Assembly (NCBI RefSeq): GCF_014640435.1
Contig: NZ_BMGY01000027.1
Span: forward strand, 1-64,000
Direction: 5' to 3'
DNA from: Hymenobacter frigidus
Lineage (GTDB): Bacteria > Bacteroidota > Bacteroidia > Cytophagales > Hymenobacteraceae
DNA: 64,000 nt
The position numbers and the translations under genes are program-made. A model generated the notes under the pieces. It was not told the origin of the DNA. It did not search any database and saw only the letters and a list, made by a program, of their open reading frames with translations. Shown here piece after piece: positions 25,157 to 32,731 of the stretch; positions within the stretch are counted from its first letter, which is position 1; the number at the start of each line of letters is the position of its first letter.

Positions 25157-26063
25157 CTCCTTTGTTAGCCAGGTGCGGCAGGGCGGCCCAGCAAATCACC
25201 TTTTCCTGGGGGTGCTGCTTCAGGTACCATAGCAGGTTATCGGCCATGCCGGCATCGCGCGGGTTACTGTCTTTGGCCTTGAACTCGGTTTCGCTTTTAC
25301 CGCCCGGGTCGTTGATGGCGTAGTTGCGGGCCTGGGCCAGCAGGCTGCGCAGGCACTGCTGCCAGAACGCGGCTTCGGCGCGGCGCTTGGGCGCGGAGCC
25401 GGCGGCAGCCTTGTCGGTGAGGCGCGCAGCCTTGCCCAACTCCTGCTCAAAATCGGCCAGCTTGGCGGTGGGCAGAAAAGTATGATGCTCGCCCATGAAG
25501 CTGATGACTTCATCCAAATAGTCGTAATTCAGCGCCATATCGCCCTTTTCAACGGCCAAAAACGCCTGCAGCTCGTCCACCAAATCGCCGCTGTACTCGC
25601 CGGTCAGCTGCGGGTCGAAGCCGGCCACGCGCAGCTTGCCTTTGCCGATGAGCGGCAGCACGGCTTGAAACTCCTGCGCCCCCGTCCAGATGGGAAACAC
25701 GCTGTTGACCAGCGCTTCCTGCGTCGACTTGCCCGCCTCCAGCTCCTGCTGGGCTTTGTGCAAATCGTAGAATCCGCTCTCAAACGCCACTGTAGTGAAC
25801 CCCATCCGCTGCTGCAAAAAGCGCATCAGTCGGATTTTCGCCTCAAACACGTTGCCTTCGCCGTGGCTGGGTTCGCCCAGCATCACCACCCGCGCCGAGC
25901 CAATTTCCCGGGCCAGAAATTCCAGGTCCCGAAAGTCAGTATCGGTGGCCGCGATGCTGCGCACGGCGTGCGTTGGCAGCGGGGCCGGCGTTTGGGCGCG
26001 GGCCGGGCTCAGCAGGCCGCCCATCAATAAAATAACAAGTCGGGCTTTGAGGCCAGGCAGCAT
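25146..26063 (-). CDS. Erythromycin esterase-like protein, N-terminal part (frameshifted)
   Basis: A 305-residue frame starting with the signal peptide MLPGLKARLVILLMGGLLSP. It carries most of the erythromycin esterase-like fold (EreA/EreB family): ARVVMLGEPSHGEGNVFEAK with the Glu and His of the active site, TVAFESGFYDL with the second Glu, RDAGMADNLLWYLKQHPQEK, then CWAALPHLANK. Frame 0 then runs into GGAG and a stop at 25146-25148. Removing one G from the GGAGG at 25156-25160 restores K-E-V-L-D-D-A-E and continues into the frame ending at 23501, for a protein of about 850 residues. Secreted members in Bacteroidota are widespread and unlikely to act on macrolides; substrate unknown. Confidence 0.75.
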   Translation of the reverse strand: MLPGLKARLVILLMGGLLSPARAQTPAPLPTHAVRSIAATDTDFRDLEFLAREIGSARVVMLGEPSHGEGNVFEAKIRLMRFLQQRMGFTTVAFESGFYDLHKAQQELEAGKSTQEALVNSVFPIWTGAQEFQAVLPLIGKGKLRVAGFDPQLTGEYSGDLVDELQAFLAVEKGDMALNYDYLDEVISFMGEHHTFLPTAKLADFEQELGKAARLTDKAAAGSAPKRRAEAAFWQQCLRSLLAQARNYAINDPGGKSETEFKAKDSNPRDAGMADNLLWYLKQHPQEKVICWAALPHLANKGGAG

Positions 26064-26159
26064 AAGCGGTGGCAGGAATCGAAAGAAAACCTGCTCTGGC
26101 AGGCTGTTTGAAGCCGCAAGCTACCGCTATTTACCATTTCTGAAACCAGACACGAACCA

Positions 26160-26200
26160 CAAAAAAAGGCTCCGAACCAGAGTGGTTCGGAGCCTTTCAA
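26160..26200 (-). terminator. Terminator of the lipoprotein gene at 26218
   Basis: AAAGGCTCCGAACCA (26165-26179) pairs with TGGTTCGGAGCCTTT (26183-26197), loop GAG. On the minus strand it is followed by a run of T (plus-strand A at 26161-26167). Confidence 0.9.
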
Positions 26201-26217
26201 AAATACTGATTCCTGGA

Positions 26218-26637
26218 TTACTGAGCTTCGAGCATCAGGGCCGCGCCGTCGGCCGACTTCAGCGTGAGCTTGTCGTCGGTGAGGGTTTCCACGGCGAAGG
26301 TGTTGCTGGTGGTGCCCACGTCGGGAATTAGGGTGATGGTTTTACCAGCCTGGTCGAACGTGTACTTGCCTGATACTGCGCCGTCCGTGCCCGTCATGTT
26401 GTAGGTGCCGTTGGCGAAAATGCGCAGCTCCTCCTGCTTCTGGGCATCGGTCTGCTTCACTTTGTCGCCGGCGGTGTCGGTTTCTTTGTGCGTTTTCCAC
26501 ACCTTGCTATCGGCGCCGTACAGCATGTTCACGCCTTCCACTTTGCCTTTGTCGTTGCTGCACGAAGCGGCAAACAGCGACACAAGCAGCAGCAGGCTGG
26601 CAAAGTAACGGAACGGGAAAAGGGACTGGAGTTTCAT
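26218..26637 (-). CDS. Lipocalin-like lipoprotein
   Basis: A predicted lipoprotein of about 139 residues. The ATG at 26637 starts MKLQSLFPFRYFASLLLLVS, leading into LFAASCSNDKG with a lipobox Cys. The mature domain (KVWKTHKETDTAGDK..., FANGTYNMTGTDGAVSGKYTFD, AVETLTDDKLTLKS) has the alternating strands and G-x-Y/W-x-F pattern of small lipocalin-like proteins. It is the same general type as the lipoprotein at 10468, but of different sequence. A strong terminator follows. Ligand and role are unknown. Confidence 0.82.
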   Translation of the reverse strand: MKLQSLFPFRYFASLLLLVSLFAASCSNDKGKVEGVNMLYGADSKVWKTHKETDTAGDKVKQTDAQKQEELRIFANGTYNMTGTDGAVSGKYTFDQAGKTITLIPDVGTTSNTFAVETLTDDKLTLKSADGAALMLEAQ

Positions 26638-26815
26638 GAGCGCAAGGGGTAATGGTGAAGGAACGGAACGGCGGCGCGCAGAGTGCGGACCCGTCGGCTT
26701 ACGGCCCGGACGCAAAAGAGTTTACAACGAAACCTCGCCTGTACTTGTCCGTATAGCAACCCGGCCGGGCCGCTAAATAGCGTTTTCGGCGGCATTCATT
26801 TCTCATCTGACTCTT

Positions 26816-26824
26816 TAACTTTAG
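26816..26824 (+). promoter_or_regulatory. Weak -7 box candidate for the small LysM gene
   Basis: TAACTTTAG is one base off the TAnnTTTG consensus and lies 7 nt before the ATG at 26832. No clear -33 element. Confidence 0.3.
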
Positions 26825-26831
26825 CGAATCC

Positions 26832-27113
26832 ATGGGACTCTTCGATTTTATTAGCGACAAAGGCGAGCAAAAGCCCGTAGAGCCCGCAGCCAAGCCCGCG
26901 GCTGGTGGCACCGATTTCTTCGGTAGCGCCAAACCGGAAACCGCTGGCGACTCGTATACCGTAGTCAGTGGGGATTCCCTCTCAAAAATAGCCAAGCACC
27001 ACTACGGCGACGCCGCCAAGTGGCACCAGATATACGAGGCCAACAAGGTCCTCATCGGCAACAACCCTGACTTCATTGAAGTGGGCCAGGTGTTGACCCT
27101 ACCTAGTCTCTAG
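26832..27113 (+). CDS. Small LysM domain protein
   Basis: A 93-residue protein without a signal peptide. Residues ~42-92 are one LysM domain (SYTVVSGDSLSKIAKHHYGD..., then WHQIYEANKVLIGNNPDFIE and VGQVLTLP), a form like the C-terminal LysM of the potassium-binding protein Kbp/YgaU. There is no BON domain; the first 40 residues are a short polar leader, MGLFDFISDKGEQKP. LysM usually binds glycan chains, but cytoplasmic members exist. A terminator follows directly. Confidence 0.88.
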   Translation: MGLFDFISDKGEQKPVEPAAKPAAGGTDFFGSAKPETAGDSYTVVSGDSLSKIAKHHYGDAAKWHQIYEANKVLIGNNPDFIEVGQVLTLPSL

Positions 27114-27139
27114 GTACTTTTTTGCAGAAAAAAGGTGAG

Positions 27140-27170
27140 AAAAGCCACTCTGTTTCGGGGTGGCTTTTTT
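27140..27170 (+). terminator. Intrinsic terminator of the small LysM gene
   Basis: AAAAGCCAC (27140-27148) pairs with GTGGCTTTT (27160-27168) followed by TT. Confidence 0.85.
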
Positions 27171-27240
27171 GCGTCTGGACGGGTCGGATTTAGCCGCGCA
27201 AAGACTGCCGTATCGAGTGTAGCAAAGGCGCTGGCCTGGC

Positions 27241-27417
27241 TTACCAACCAGCTACGCGCTTGGGCCACGTACGGGGAGTGTAGGGCATGTTCGGCGTCAC
27301 GGTCATGGTTGGGAAAACGGGCCGGCAGTAACGAGCATTGGTGGTGTCAATTTGGGCCGTAGCAGGTTGCAGGCCCCGCATCAGCAGGCCAGCAAGCAGG
27401 AGAAAAGCTGTTTTCAT
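27241..27417 (-). CDS. Small secreted protein, hypothetical
   Basis: A possible 58-residue protein starting at the ATG 27417 with a convincing signal peptide, MKTAFLLLAGLLMRGLQPAT followed by AQ. The mature part is only ~37 residues, rich in Pro, Arg and Thr, with one Cys. There is no recognised domain. Its support is the signal peptide and its place in an otherwise empty 450-bp gap. It could be a chance frame. Confidence 0.4.
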   Translation of the reverse strand: MKTAFLLLAGLLMRGLQPATAQIDTTNARYCRPVFPTMTVTPNMPYTPRTWPKRVAGW

Positions 27418-27562
27418 AAATGACGCGGAAAGGAAAATAGCGGGCCGCAACGAGGAATCCGACTTTCTAACTGACGCAAAACCGGCAGGACGGACTCCCC
27501 GGAGCTGCGCTTCTGGAGTTACGGCCTGCGTTATTTGCAGTCCCGTTTTGTCGCTTCCCTTT

Positions 27563-28465
27563 ATGTCGATTCAATTTCCGCCCGCTTTGCGCGCCGGCCA
27601 GCGCGTGGCCCTGGTCAGCCCCGCCCGCAAAATCAGCGCCGCCGAGCTGGCTCCCGCCATCGAAACCCTCACTGCCTGGGGCCTGGAAGTGGTGCTGGGC
27701 GAAAGCATTGCCGGCGACCACCACCAGTTTGCGGGCGACGACACCTTGCGCCGCCGCGACTTCCAGCAGCAGCTCGACGACCCCAGCATCCGGGCCATCC
27801 TGTGCGCTCGGGGCGGCTACGGCACCGCCCGCATCGTGGACGGCCTCGATTTCACTGGCTTCAGTGCCCATCCCAAGTGGGTCGCCGGCTTCTCTGATAT
27901 TACGGTGCTCAATACCCACCTGCTGGCCCTGGGCCACGCCAGCATTCACGGCGTGATGCCGGTGCTGTTCCACCAAGCGGGCGGCGAAATGGCGTTGGAA
28001 AGCCTGCGGCGGGCACTATTTGGCGAAGCTGCACAGCTCATTGAAGCGCCCGCGCACCCACTCAACCGGCCCGGCACGGCCACCGGCGCGCTGGTGGGCG
28101 GCAACCTGAGCTTGCTGCACACCATTACGAGCACGGCCTCACAGGCCAGCTTCGCGGGCCGGATTTTATTTCTCGAAGACCTGGACGAATACCTCTACCA
28201 CATCGACCGCATGATGCTGCACCTGCACCGTAGCGGGCAGTTGGCGGGCCTGGCCGGGCTGGTGGTGGGCCACTTCTCCGATATGCGCGACAACACCATT
28301 CCCTTCGGCACCACGACGGCGGAAATCATCGATTCCTACGCCCGGCTATACGATTTTCCGGTGGCCTACGGCTTCCCCATCGGCCACGAGGCGGAAAACG
28401 TGGCGTTGGTAGTGGGCCAAACCGTGCGGCTGGCCGTGGACGGCAGCGGCGCGCTTCTGAACTAA
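27563..28465 (+). CDS. LD-carboxypeptidase (peptidase S66)
   Basis: Cleaves the L-Lys/DAP-D-Ala bond of tetrapeptide stems in peptidoglycan turnover. The ATG at 27563 gives 300 residues, the family length; the frame is open further upstream but without conserved sequence. The catalytic triad can be placed: Ser111 in GFSDIT, Glu205 in LFLEDLDEYLYHIDRMM and His275 in GFPIGHEAEN. Other signatures are CARGGYGTARIVDGLDF and GALVGGNLSLLHTI. No signal peptide, so it is probably cytoplasmic, like LdcA. Confidence 0.95.
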   Translation: MSIQFPPALRAGQRVALVSPARKISAAELAPAIETLTAWGLEVVLGESIAGDHHQFAGDDTLRRRDFQQQLDDPSIRAILCARGGYGTARIVDGLDFTGFSAHPKWVAGFSDITVLNTHLLALGHASIHGVMPVLFHQAGGEMALESLRRALFGEAAQLIEAPAHPLNRPGTATGALVGGNLSLLHTITSTASQASFAGRILFLEDLDEYLYHIDRMMLHLHRSGQLAGLAGLVVGHFSDMRDNTIPFGTTTAEIIDSYARLYDFPVAYGFPIGHEAENVALVVGQTVRLAVDGSGALLN

Positions 28466-28476
28466 ATAACCCGGGT

Positions 28477-28538
28477 TTGCGGGCTTATCAAAAGAGGCCG
28501 ATGGATTGCTCCATCAGCCTCTTTTGATAAGCCCGCAA
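28477..28538. terminator. 29-bp hairpin, bidirectional terminator
   Basis: 28477-28505 pairs with 28510-28538 with one G-U pair and a 4-nt loop (TTGC). It lies between the convergent LD-carboxypeptidase and M28 peptidase genes. The stem is far longer than a usual terminator and has no T-run directly at its base. Confidence 0.75.
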
Positions 28539-28551
28539 GTAGGAATGAAAC

Positions 28552-29589
28552 CTACTCCACGTACAGCGACTGCACCATGGTCTGACCCACGGCTTTCAGC
28601 GTTTTGCGGTCAATGATGCTCATGTTGTCGGTGGTGGCGTGGTGGTAGGCCGGGAAGAAACTGGTACCGTAAGTGGGGTGGTCGTAGATGTCGAGGGTGG
28701 GAATACCAGCCTGATTGGTGTACACATGGTCATCGGTGATGCTATCAGTGTCTTTGTACAGAAAAAAGTCACTGTAGCCCAGTCGGGTGGCCGTGTTCCA
28801 GATTTTGTCGAGCGGGCCGCGGGCGTTCGAACGCGAAAGACCTTCGCGGGTGAAGGTGCCGCCCTTGGCCCCTACCATATCGAGCAGCACGCCGTATTCG
28901 GCCTTATAGTTAGCAGGCAGCAGATTTTTGGCCCAATACTGCGAGCCCAGGCACCACGAATCGGTGCCGCTGCCGTCGAGCTGATTCTTGAGGTCGGCCT
29001 GCGTCGTGTCGTCATGGCCCCAGTCTTCGGCATCGAAGAAAATGAAGTCGACGCCCACGTTGGGGGCCAGCGAGTCGGGCTGCTGGCTGAGCACGCGGGC
29101 CATTTCCAGGGCCACGGCTACGGCGCTGGCCCCGTCGGAAGCGCCGTCCATGGGGGCATTTTTCTTTTTGGGGTCCTTTTCATCGTCGGCAAACGGCCGG
29201 GTGTCCCAGTGGCCGAAGATGGCTACCCGGCGGGCCGCCGTGGGCTGGTACTGCGCGATGATGTTGCGGGCGCGGATGTTGGTGCCGTCAAACGTCATGG
29301 CCTCGAAGGGCTGCTCCATCACCTTCAGGCCGTAGCCTTTCAGTTTGGCCACCAACCAGTTTCCGGTGGCAACGTGCGCCTTGGAATTGGGCACACGCGG
29401 GCCAAACGCTACTTGCTTGGCCGTAAAGGCGTAGGCAGAATCAGCGTTGAAGACCGGAGCCCTGGGCAAGGCCGACGCGGCCGGCGTACCGCTGTCAGCA
29501 GTTTCGGCGGACTTTTTATCCGGGCAGCCGGTGAGGAAGAGGAGGCCGGTGAGCGCGGCGAGGGGCAGGCGGAAGGAGCGGAAGTTCAT
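28552..29589 (-). CDS. M28 peptidase/glutaminyl-peptide cyclotransferase-like lipoprotein
   Basis: A predicted lipoprotein of about 345 residues. The start ATG 29589 gives MNFRSFRLPLAALTGLLFLT followed by GCPDKK, a lipobox. The zinc-dependent M28 fold is shown by FGHWDTRPFADDEKD (His-x-Asp), PMDGASDGASAVAVALEMAR (bridging Asp), FIFFDAEDWG (Glu-Asp) and DHVYTNQAGIPTLDIYDHPTY near the C-terminus. The HWDTRP, FFDAEDWG and YDHP segments are closer to bacterial glutaminyl-peptide cyclotransferases than to aminopeptidases. These convert N-terminal Gln to pyroglutamate on exported proteins, which occurs in Bacteroidota. Enzyme class is inferred. Confidence 0.88.
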   Translation of the reverse strand: MNFRSFRLPLAALTGLLFLTGCPDKKSAETADSGTPAASALPRAPVFNADSAYAFTAKQVAFGPRVPNSKAHVATGNWLVAKLKGYGLKVMEQPFEAMTFDGTNIRARNIIAQYQPTAARRVAIFGHWDTRPFADDEKDPKKKNAPMDGASDGASAVAVALEMARVLSQQPDSLAPNVGVDFIFFDAEDWGHDDTTQADLKNQLDGSGTDSWCLGSQYWAKNLLPANYKAEYGVLLDMVGAKGGTFTREGLSRSNARGPLDKIWNTATRLGYSDFFLYKDTDSITDDHVYTNQAGIPTLDIYDHPTYGTSFFPAYHHATTDNMSIIDRKTLKAVGQTMVQSLYVE

Positions 29590-29625
29590 GCGGCGGTAAA
29601 TGCGGCGCGGAAGGGTGAACCTCAC

Positions 29626-29660
29626 CCCCCGGCCCCCTCTCCCGTGGAGAGGGGGAGCCT
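29626..29660. repeat. CCCCCTCTCC...GGAGAGGGGG palindrome
   Basis: CCCCCTCTCC and GAGAGGGGG around 29635-29657 form a hairpin preceded by CCTCACCCCCCGG. This is a frequent dispersed motif in Bacteroidota genomes. A diverged relative lies near 41297-41342. It is between cysS and the M28 peptidase gene. Confidence 0.6.
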
Positions 29661-29701
29661 AGCGTTTGTGGCTGATTTTGTCGGAAATAAATAACAGCAA
29701 G

Positions 29702-31192
29702 TTACTCCTCGCTGTAGGCCCACTCCACGCCGGCCTTGGTGTCTTTTATCACGATGCCCTGGCTTTTGAGGGCGGCCCGGATAACGTCGACCTTGTCGTA
29801 GGCTTTGTCGGCTTTGGCTTCGGAATAGAAGCCCAGCGTGAGCTCCAGCAGCTGCTCGGCGTTGGCGCGGGGCTCGTCGTGCAGGCCCAGCACGTCCTGC
29901 ACGAAGGTGCGGTAGCGGGCGGTGGCGGTGGCCAGGGCCTCGGCGCCTACTTCGGCCAGGGCGGCCGGGGTAGCCACCAACGTATTGAAGCGCTTGAGCA
30001 GGTCGAAGAGGGCGGCCAGGGCGCGGGGCGTGTTCAGGTCGTCGTTGAGGAACTCGGCGGGCTTGGCAGCCAGGGTCAGGAGCTGGGCGTCGGCTTCGGG
30101 CGTGCCGGCCGAGGCGGCGGCGCTGGCCACCAGCTTGTCGAGCAGGCGCAGGCCGTTCATCAGCTTGCGGTAGCCTTTGCGGGCGGCTTGCAGGGCGTCG
30201 TCGCTCACGTCCACGGGCGAGCGGTAGTGGGCCTGCATCAGAAAGAAGCGCACCACCATAGGCGAGTAGCCGTACGCCAGCGGGCCGGTGGGTCCCGCGA
30301 ACATATCGCCCAGCAGCACGAAGTTGCCCAGGCTCTTGCTCATCTTGGTGCCGTTCACGGTTATCATGTTGTTGTGCATCCAGATGCGCGCCTCGTCGGT
30401 GTGGGCGTGGCTGCCCTGGCTCTGCGCAATTTCGCACTCGTGGTGCGGAAACATGAGGTCCAAACCGCCGCCGTGGATGTCGGACAGGTCGCCGAGGTAC
30501 TTGCGGCTCATGGCCGAGCACTCCAGGTGCCAGCCGGGGAAGCCCTCGCCCCAGGGCGAAGGCCAGCGCATAATGTGCTCGGGCGAGGCCTGCTTCCAAA
30601 GCGCAAAGTCCAGCGGGCTGCGCTTTTCGCGCTGGCCCTCCAGGTTGGTGCGGGTGCCGGCCAGCTGGTCCTCAATGCTGCGGTTCGAGAGCTTGCCGTA
30701 GCGCTGGGTTTCATTGTACTTGGGCACGTCGAAATACACCGAGCCGTTGACCTCGTAGGCCAGGCCGTTGGCGATGATTTCCTCAATCACCTGCAGCTGC
30801 TCGATGATGTGGCCGCTGGCCTGGGGCTCGATGTCGGGCGGCAGGCAACCCAGGGCCAGCATGTGCTGGCGGTAGCGGTTCACGAAGTGCTGGGCCACCT
30901 GCATGGGCTCGATGCGGGCCGCGCGGGCGGCTTTCTCCATCTTGTCCTCGCCGGTGTCGGCGTCGTTTTCGAGGTGGCCCACATCGGTCACGTTGCGCAC
31001 GTAGCGCACCTGGTAGCCCAGGTGGCGCAGGTAGCGCGTGAGCACATCGAACACCACCGGGCCCCGGGCATTGCCCAGGTGCGCCTCGCTATACACGGTC
31101 GGGCCGCACAGGTACACGCCCACCTGGGGCGGGTGCACGGGCTGGAATTCTTCTTTCTTGCGGGTAAGCGTGTTGTAGAGCGTGAGCGACAT
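29702..31192 (-). CDS. cysS: Cysteinyl-tRNA synthetase
   Basis: Charges tRNA-Cys with cysteine. The start ATG at 31192 ([16 protein letters not shown]) gives 496 residues; a longer frame from 31294 adds unconserved residues. The class I signature is [16 protein letters not shown] (HIGH as HLGN), and the KMSKS loop is KMSKSLGNF. The zinc site is formed by Cys in CGPTVYS, Cys in WHLECSAMS and the His/Cys-like [17 protein letters not shown]. The TACCTTTG promoter box ends 4 nt before the start codon. Confidence 0.97.
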   Translation of the reverse strand: MSLTLYNTLTRKKEEFQPVHPPQVGVYLCGPTVYSEAHLGNARGPVVFDVLTRYLRHLGYQVRYVRNVTDVGHLENDADTGEDKMEKAARAARIEPMQVAQHFVNRYRQHMLALGCLPPDIEPQASGHIIEQLQVIEEIIANGLAYEVNGSVYFDVPKYNETQRYGKLSNRSIEDQLAGTRTNLEGQREKRSPLDFALWKQASPEHIMRWPSPWGEGFPGWHLECSAMSRKYLGDLSDIHGGGLDLMFPHHECEIAQSQGSHAHTDEARIWMHNNMITVNGTKMSKSLGNFVLLGDMFAGPTGPLAYGYSPMVVRFFLMQAHYRSPVDVSDDALQAARKGYRKLMNGLRLLDKLVASAAASAGTPEADAQLLTLAAKPAEFLNDDLNTPRALAALFDLLKRFNTLVATPAALAEVGAEALATATARYRTFVQDVLGLHDEPRANAEQLLELTLGFYSEAKADKAYDKVDVIRAALKSQGIVIKDTKAGVEWAYSEE

Positions 31193-31196
31193 GCTG

Positions 31197-31204
31197 CAAA
31201 GGTA
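31197..31204 (-). promoter_or_regulatory. -7 box for cysS, leaderless candidate
   Basis: TACCTTTG on the minus strand matches TAnnTTTG; only CAGC lies between it and the ATG at 31192, so the transcript would begin close to or at the start codon. No TTG at the -33 distance; the upstream sequence is very GC-rich. Confidence 0.45.
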
Positions 31205-31341
31205 GCGGGCCGGGCGGCGTGCGGCGGCTGGCCCGGCCCAACAAAACATTTGGGTGTTTGGGTCAGCGCAGCAAGATGTTTCAGCCCGAAGCACTAATTG
31301 AGCGGCTCAAGTTTCATCCGCCGCAGGGCGCTACCCCGCCC

Positions 31342-32520
31342 CTACCGGAGCCGATAAACTGCTTCGACGGGGAAATGGTCGCTCCAATTGATTTCCCGAT
31401 GCACCCGGCAGCCGCGCACCTGCCACTGCGGGCCGGCAAACTGCTGGTCGATGCGCAGGCCGGGCAGGCGGCCATTGTAGGTGAAGCCGGGGCCCAGGCC
31501 CACGGTAGCCCAGGCGTTCTGGAGCTCGTCGGCCAGCTGGTCGTAGGTGTAGGAGTAGGGTAGGTCGTTGAGGTCGCCGGCCAGCAGCACGGGGTAGGGC
31601 GAGCGGGCGATGCGGGCCAGCACGGTATCGACCTGCGCGCCCCGGGCCACGGCCCCGTTGCGGAAGCGGCGCAGTAGGTTGGGGGCTTTCTGACGGAGGC
31701 CGGCGCGGCTTTCGGTGGCCATGGCAATGTCGGCATCGGCCATGGACATGCTTTGCAGGTGCAGGTTGAACACCCGGATGGTGTCGGGGCGGCTGCGGCC
31801 GGTGCGGGCGGCGGGGCGGGCCAGGTCGGCCCACATGGCGTGGTTCTGCGAGAGCTTGCCGAAGGGAATCACGCCGCGCCGCACAATCACGAAGCGCGAG
31901 AAAATGGCCATCCCGAACTCGGCCCCGATGGCGTTGGTGAGCGTGGTGGACACGAAGGAGTGGCGGCCGTTGGCCCGGCCCAGGGCGCGCTCGGACCGGA
32001 ACACGCTGCCGTCTTCTTTCGAACCGCCCGGCTCGTTATAGTATTCCTGCAGGCAGAGCACGTCGGCCGGGCTCTCGGCCAGCCAGCGGATAAAGCCAGT
32101 GGATGAGGCAAAATCAGGGTCGCGCAGCTGGGCGTACACGTTGAAAATGCGCACATTGGCCGATAACAGGCTCACCGTGTTCGGAGGAGAAGCAAAAAAT
32201 GTGGAACGAAGCGTTTTGCCACCGCCCAATTCCTGATTCTTTGTTCTGACTTTCTCACCAATCGGGGCATGCAGGGCCAGCCCGCGCTGCACCTGCGGCC
32301 ACGTCAGGGCCAGCGCCACCACGGGCAGCAGGGCCACCCGCCAGTTGCGGCGCAGCCAGTATAGAGCCAGCAGCGCCGTGCACCCCAAGGCTACCGGCGT
32401 GGTGAGCGCCCCAAACACCACGGGCCAGAATACCTTGGCCGGCACCTGCTGGCAAGCAATGGCCAGCAGCAGCCAGGCCAGGGTCAGCAACGTGATTTTA
32501 AAGGCAAAAGAGCGGCGCAC
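31342..32520 (-). CDS. Endonuclease/exonuclease/phosphatase family membrane protein
   Basis: A probable inner-membrane protein of about 392 residues. I prefer the GTG at 32520 (MRRSFAFKITLLTLAWLLLA) to the ATG 32556, because a TACCTTTG -7 box lies between them. Three hydrophobic segments (~7-30, ~35-58, ~60-80) precede an EEP-fold domain: SLLSANVRIFNVYAQLRD, CLQEYYN with the metal-binding Glu, HLQSMSM, LLAGDLNDLPYSYTYDQL and the catalytic INWSDHFPVEAVYRL. Residues corresponding to KNQELGGGK...FASPPN are encoded by a heptad repeat tract and look inserted. The substrate could be a nucleic acid, inositol phosphate or phospholipid. Confidence 0.85.
   Translation of the reverse strand: MRRSFAFKITLLTLAWLLLAIACQQVPAKVFWPVVFGALTTPVALGCTALLALYWLRRNWRVALLPVVALALTWPQVQRGLALHAPIGEKVRTKNQELGGGKTLRSTFFASPPNTVSLLSANVRIFNVYAQLRDPDFASSTGFIRWLAESPADVLCLQEYYNEPGGSKEDGSVFRSERALGRANGRHSFVSTTLTNAIGAEFGMAIFSRFVIVRRGVIPFGKLSQNHAMWADLARPAARTGRSRPDTIRVFNLHLQSMSMADADIAMATESRAGLRQKAPNLLRRFRNGAVARGAQVDTVLARIARSPYPVLLAGDLNDLPYSYTYDQLADELQNAWATVGLGPGFTYNGRLPGLRIDQQFAGPQWQVRGCRVHREINWSDHFPVEAVYRLR
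32225..32259. repeat. 7-bp repeat tract inside a coding sequence
   Basis: Five consecutive heptads: CCCAATT, CCTGATT, CTTTGTT, CTGACTT, TCTCACC. They fall inside the EEP-family gene in frame and encode part of a segment that looks inserted before the EEP domain. Similar heptads occur at 39994-40021, 51777-51811 and 51872-51920. Confidence 0.55.
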
Positions 32521-32541
32521 AACACAAGCAAGGGGGAAGCG

Positions 32542-32549
32542 CAAAGGTA
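32542..32549 (-). promoter_or_regulatory. -7 box that argues for a GTG start of the EEP gene
   Basis: TACCTTTG on the minus strand matches TAnnTTTG and lies 7 nt after the upstream in-frame ATG (32556) and 22 nt before the GTG at 32520. If used, translation can only begin at the GTG. Confidence 0.45.
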
Positions 32550-32606
32550 GCGGCACGGCGGTGAGGCCACGGCGGACCGGGTTTATTTATCTTTAAAGTC
32601 AGCGGA

Positions 32607-32634
32607 TTTGGCGAGGGGCGTGGTTTGATTTTTG
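32607..32634 (+). promoter_or_regulatory. Possible promoter of the first adhesin-like gene
   Basis: TTTG (32607-32610) and GATTTTTG (32627-32634, one mismatch to TAnnTTTG) are separated by 16 nt. The leader would be about 90 nt. Confidence 0.35.
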
Positions 32635-32731
32635 TGGACCCGTAACTTCGTTCGCCTTGGGGCTTTTTGCCAGCCTGCGGGCTCTTTCAGCAGTTCGTCT
32701 TTCCACCTATTTCTGCTTTCCCGGCCTTCGT

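Noticed and set aside
25146..25163. Programmed frameshift site at AAAGGAGG
   Set aside because: The GGAGG might recall a ribosome-stalling signal, but there is no standard slippery heptamer and no conserved stimulatory structure, so I treat it as a frameshift mutation or sequencing error.
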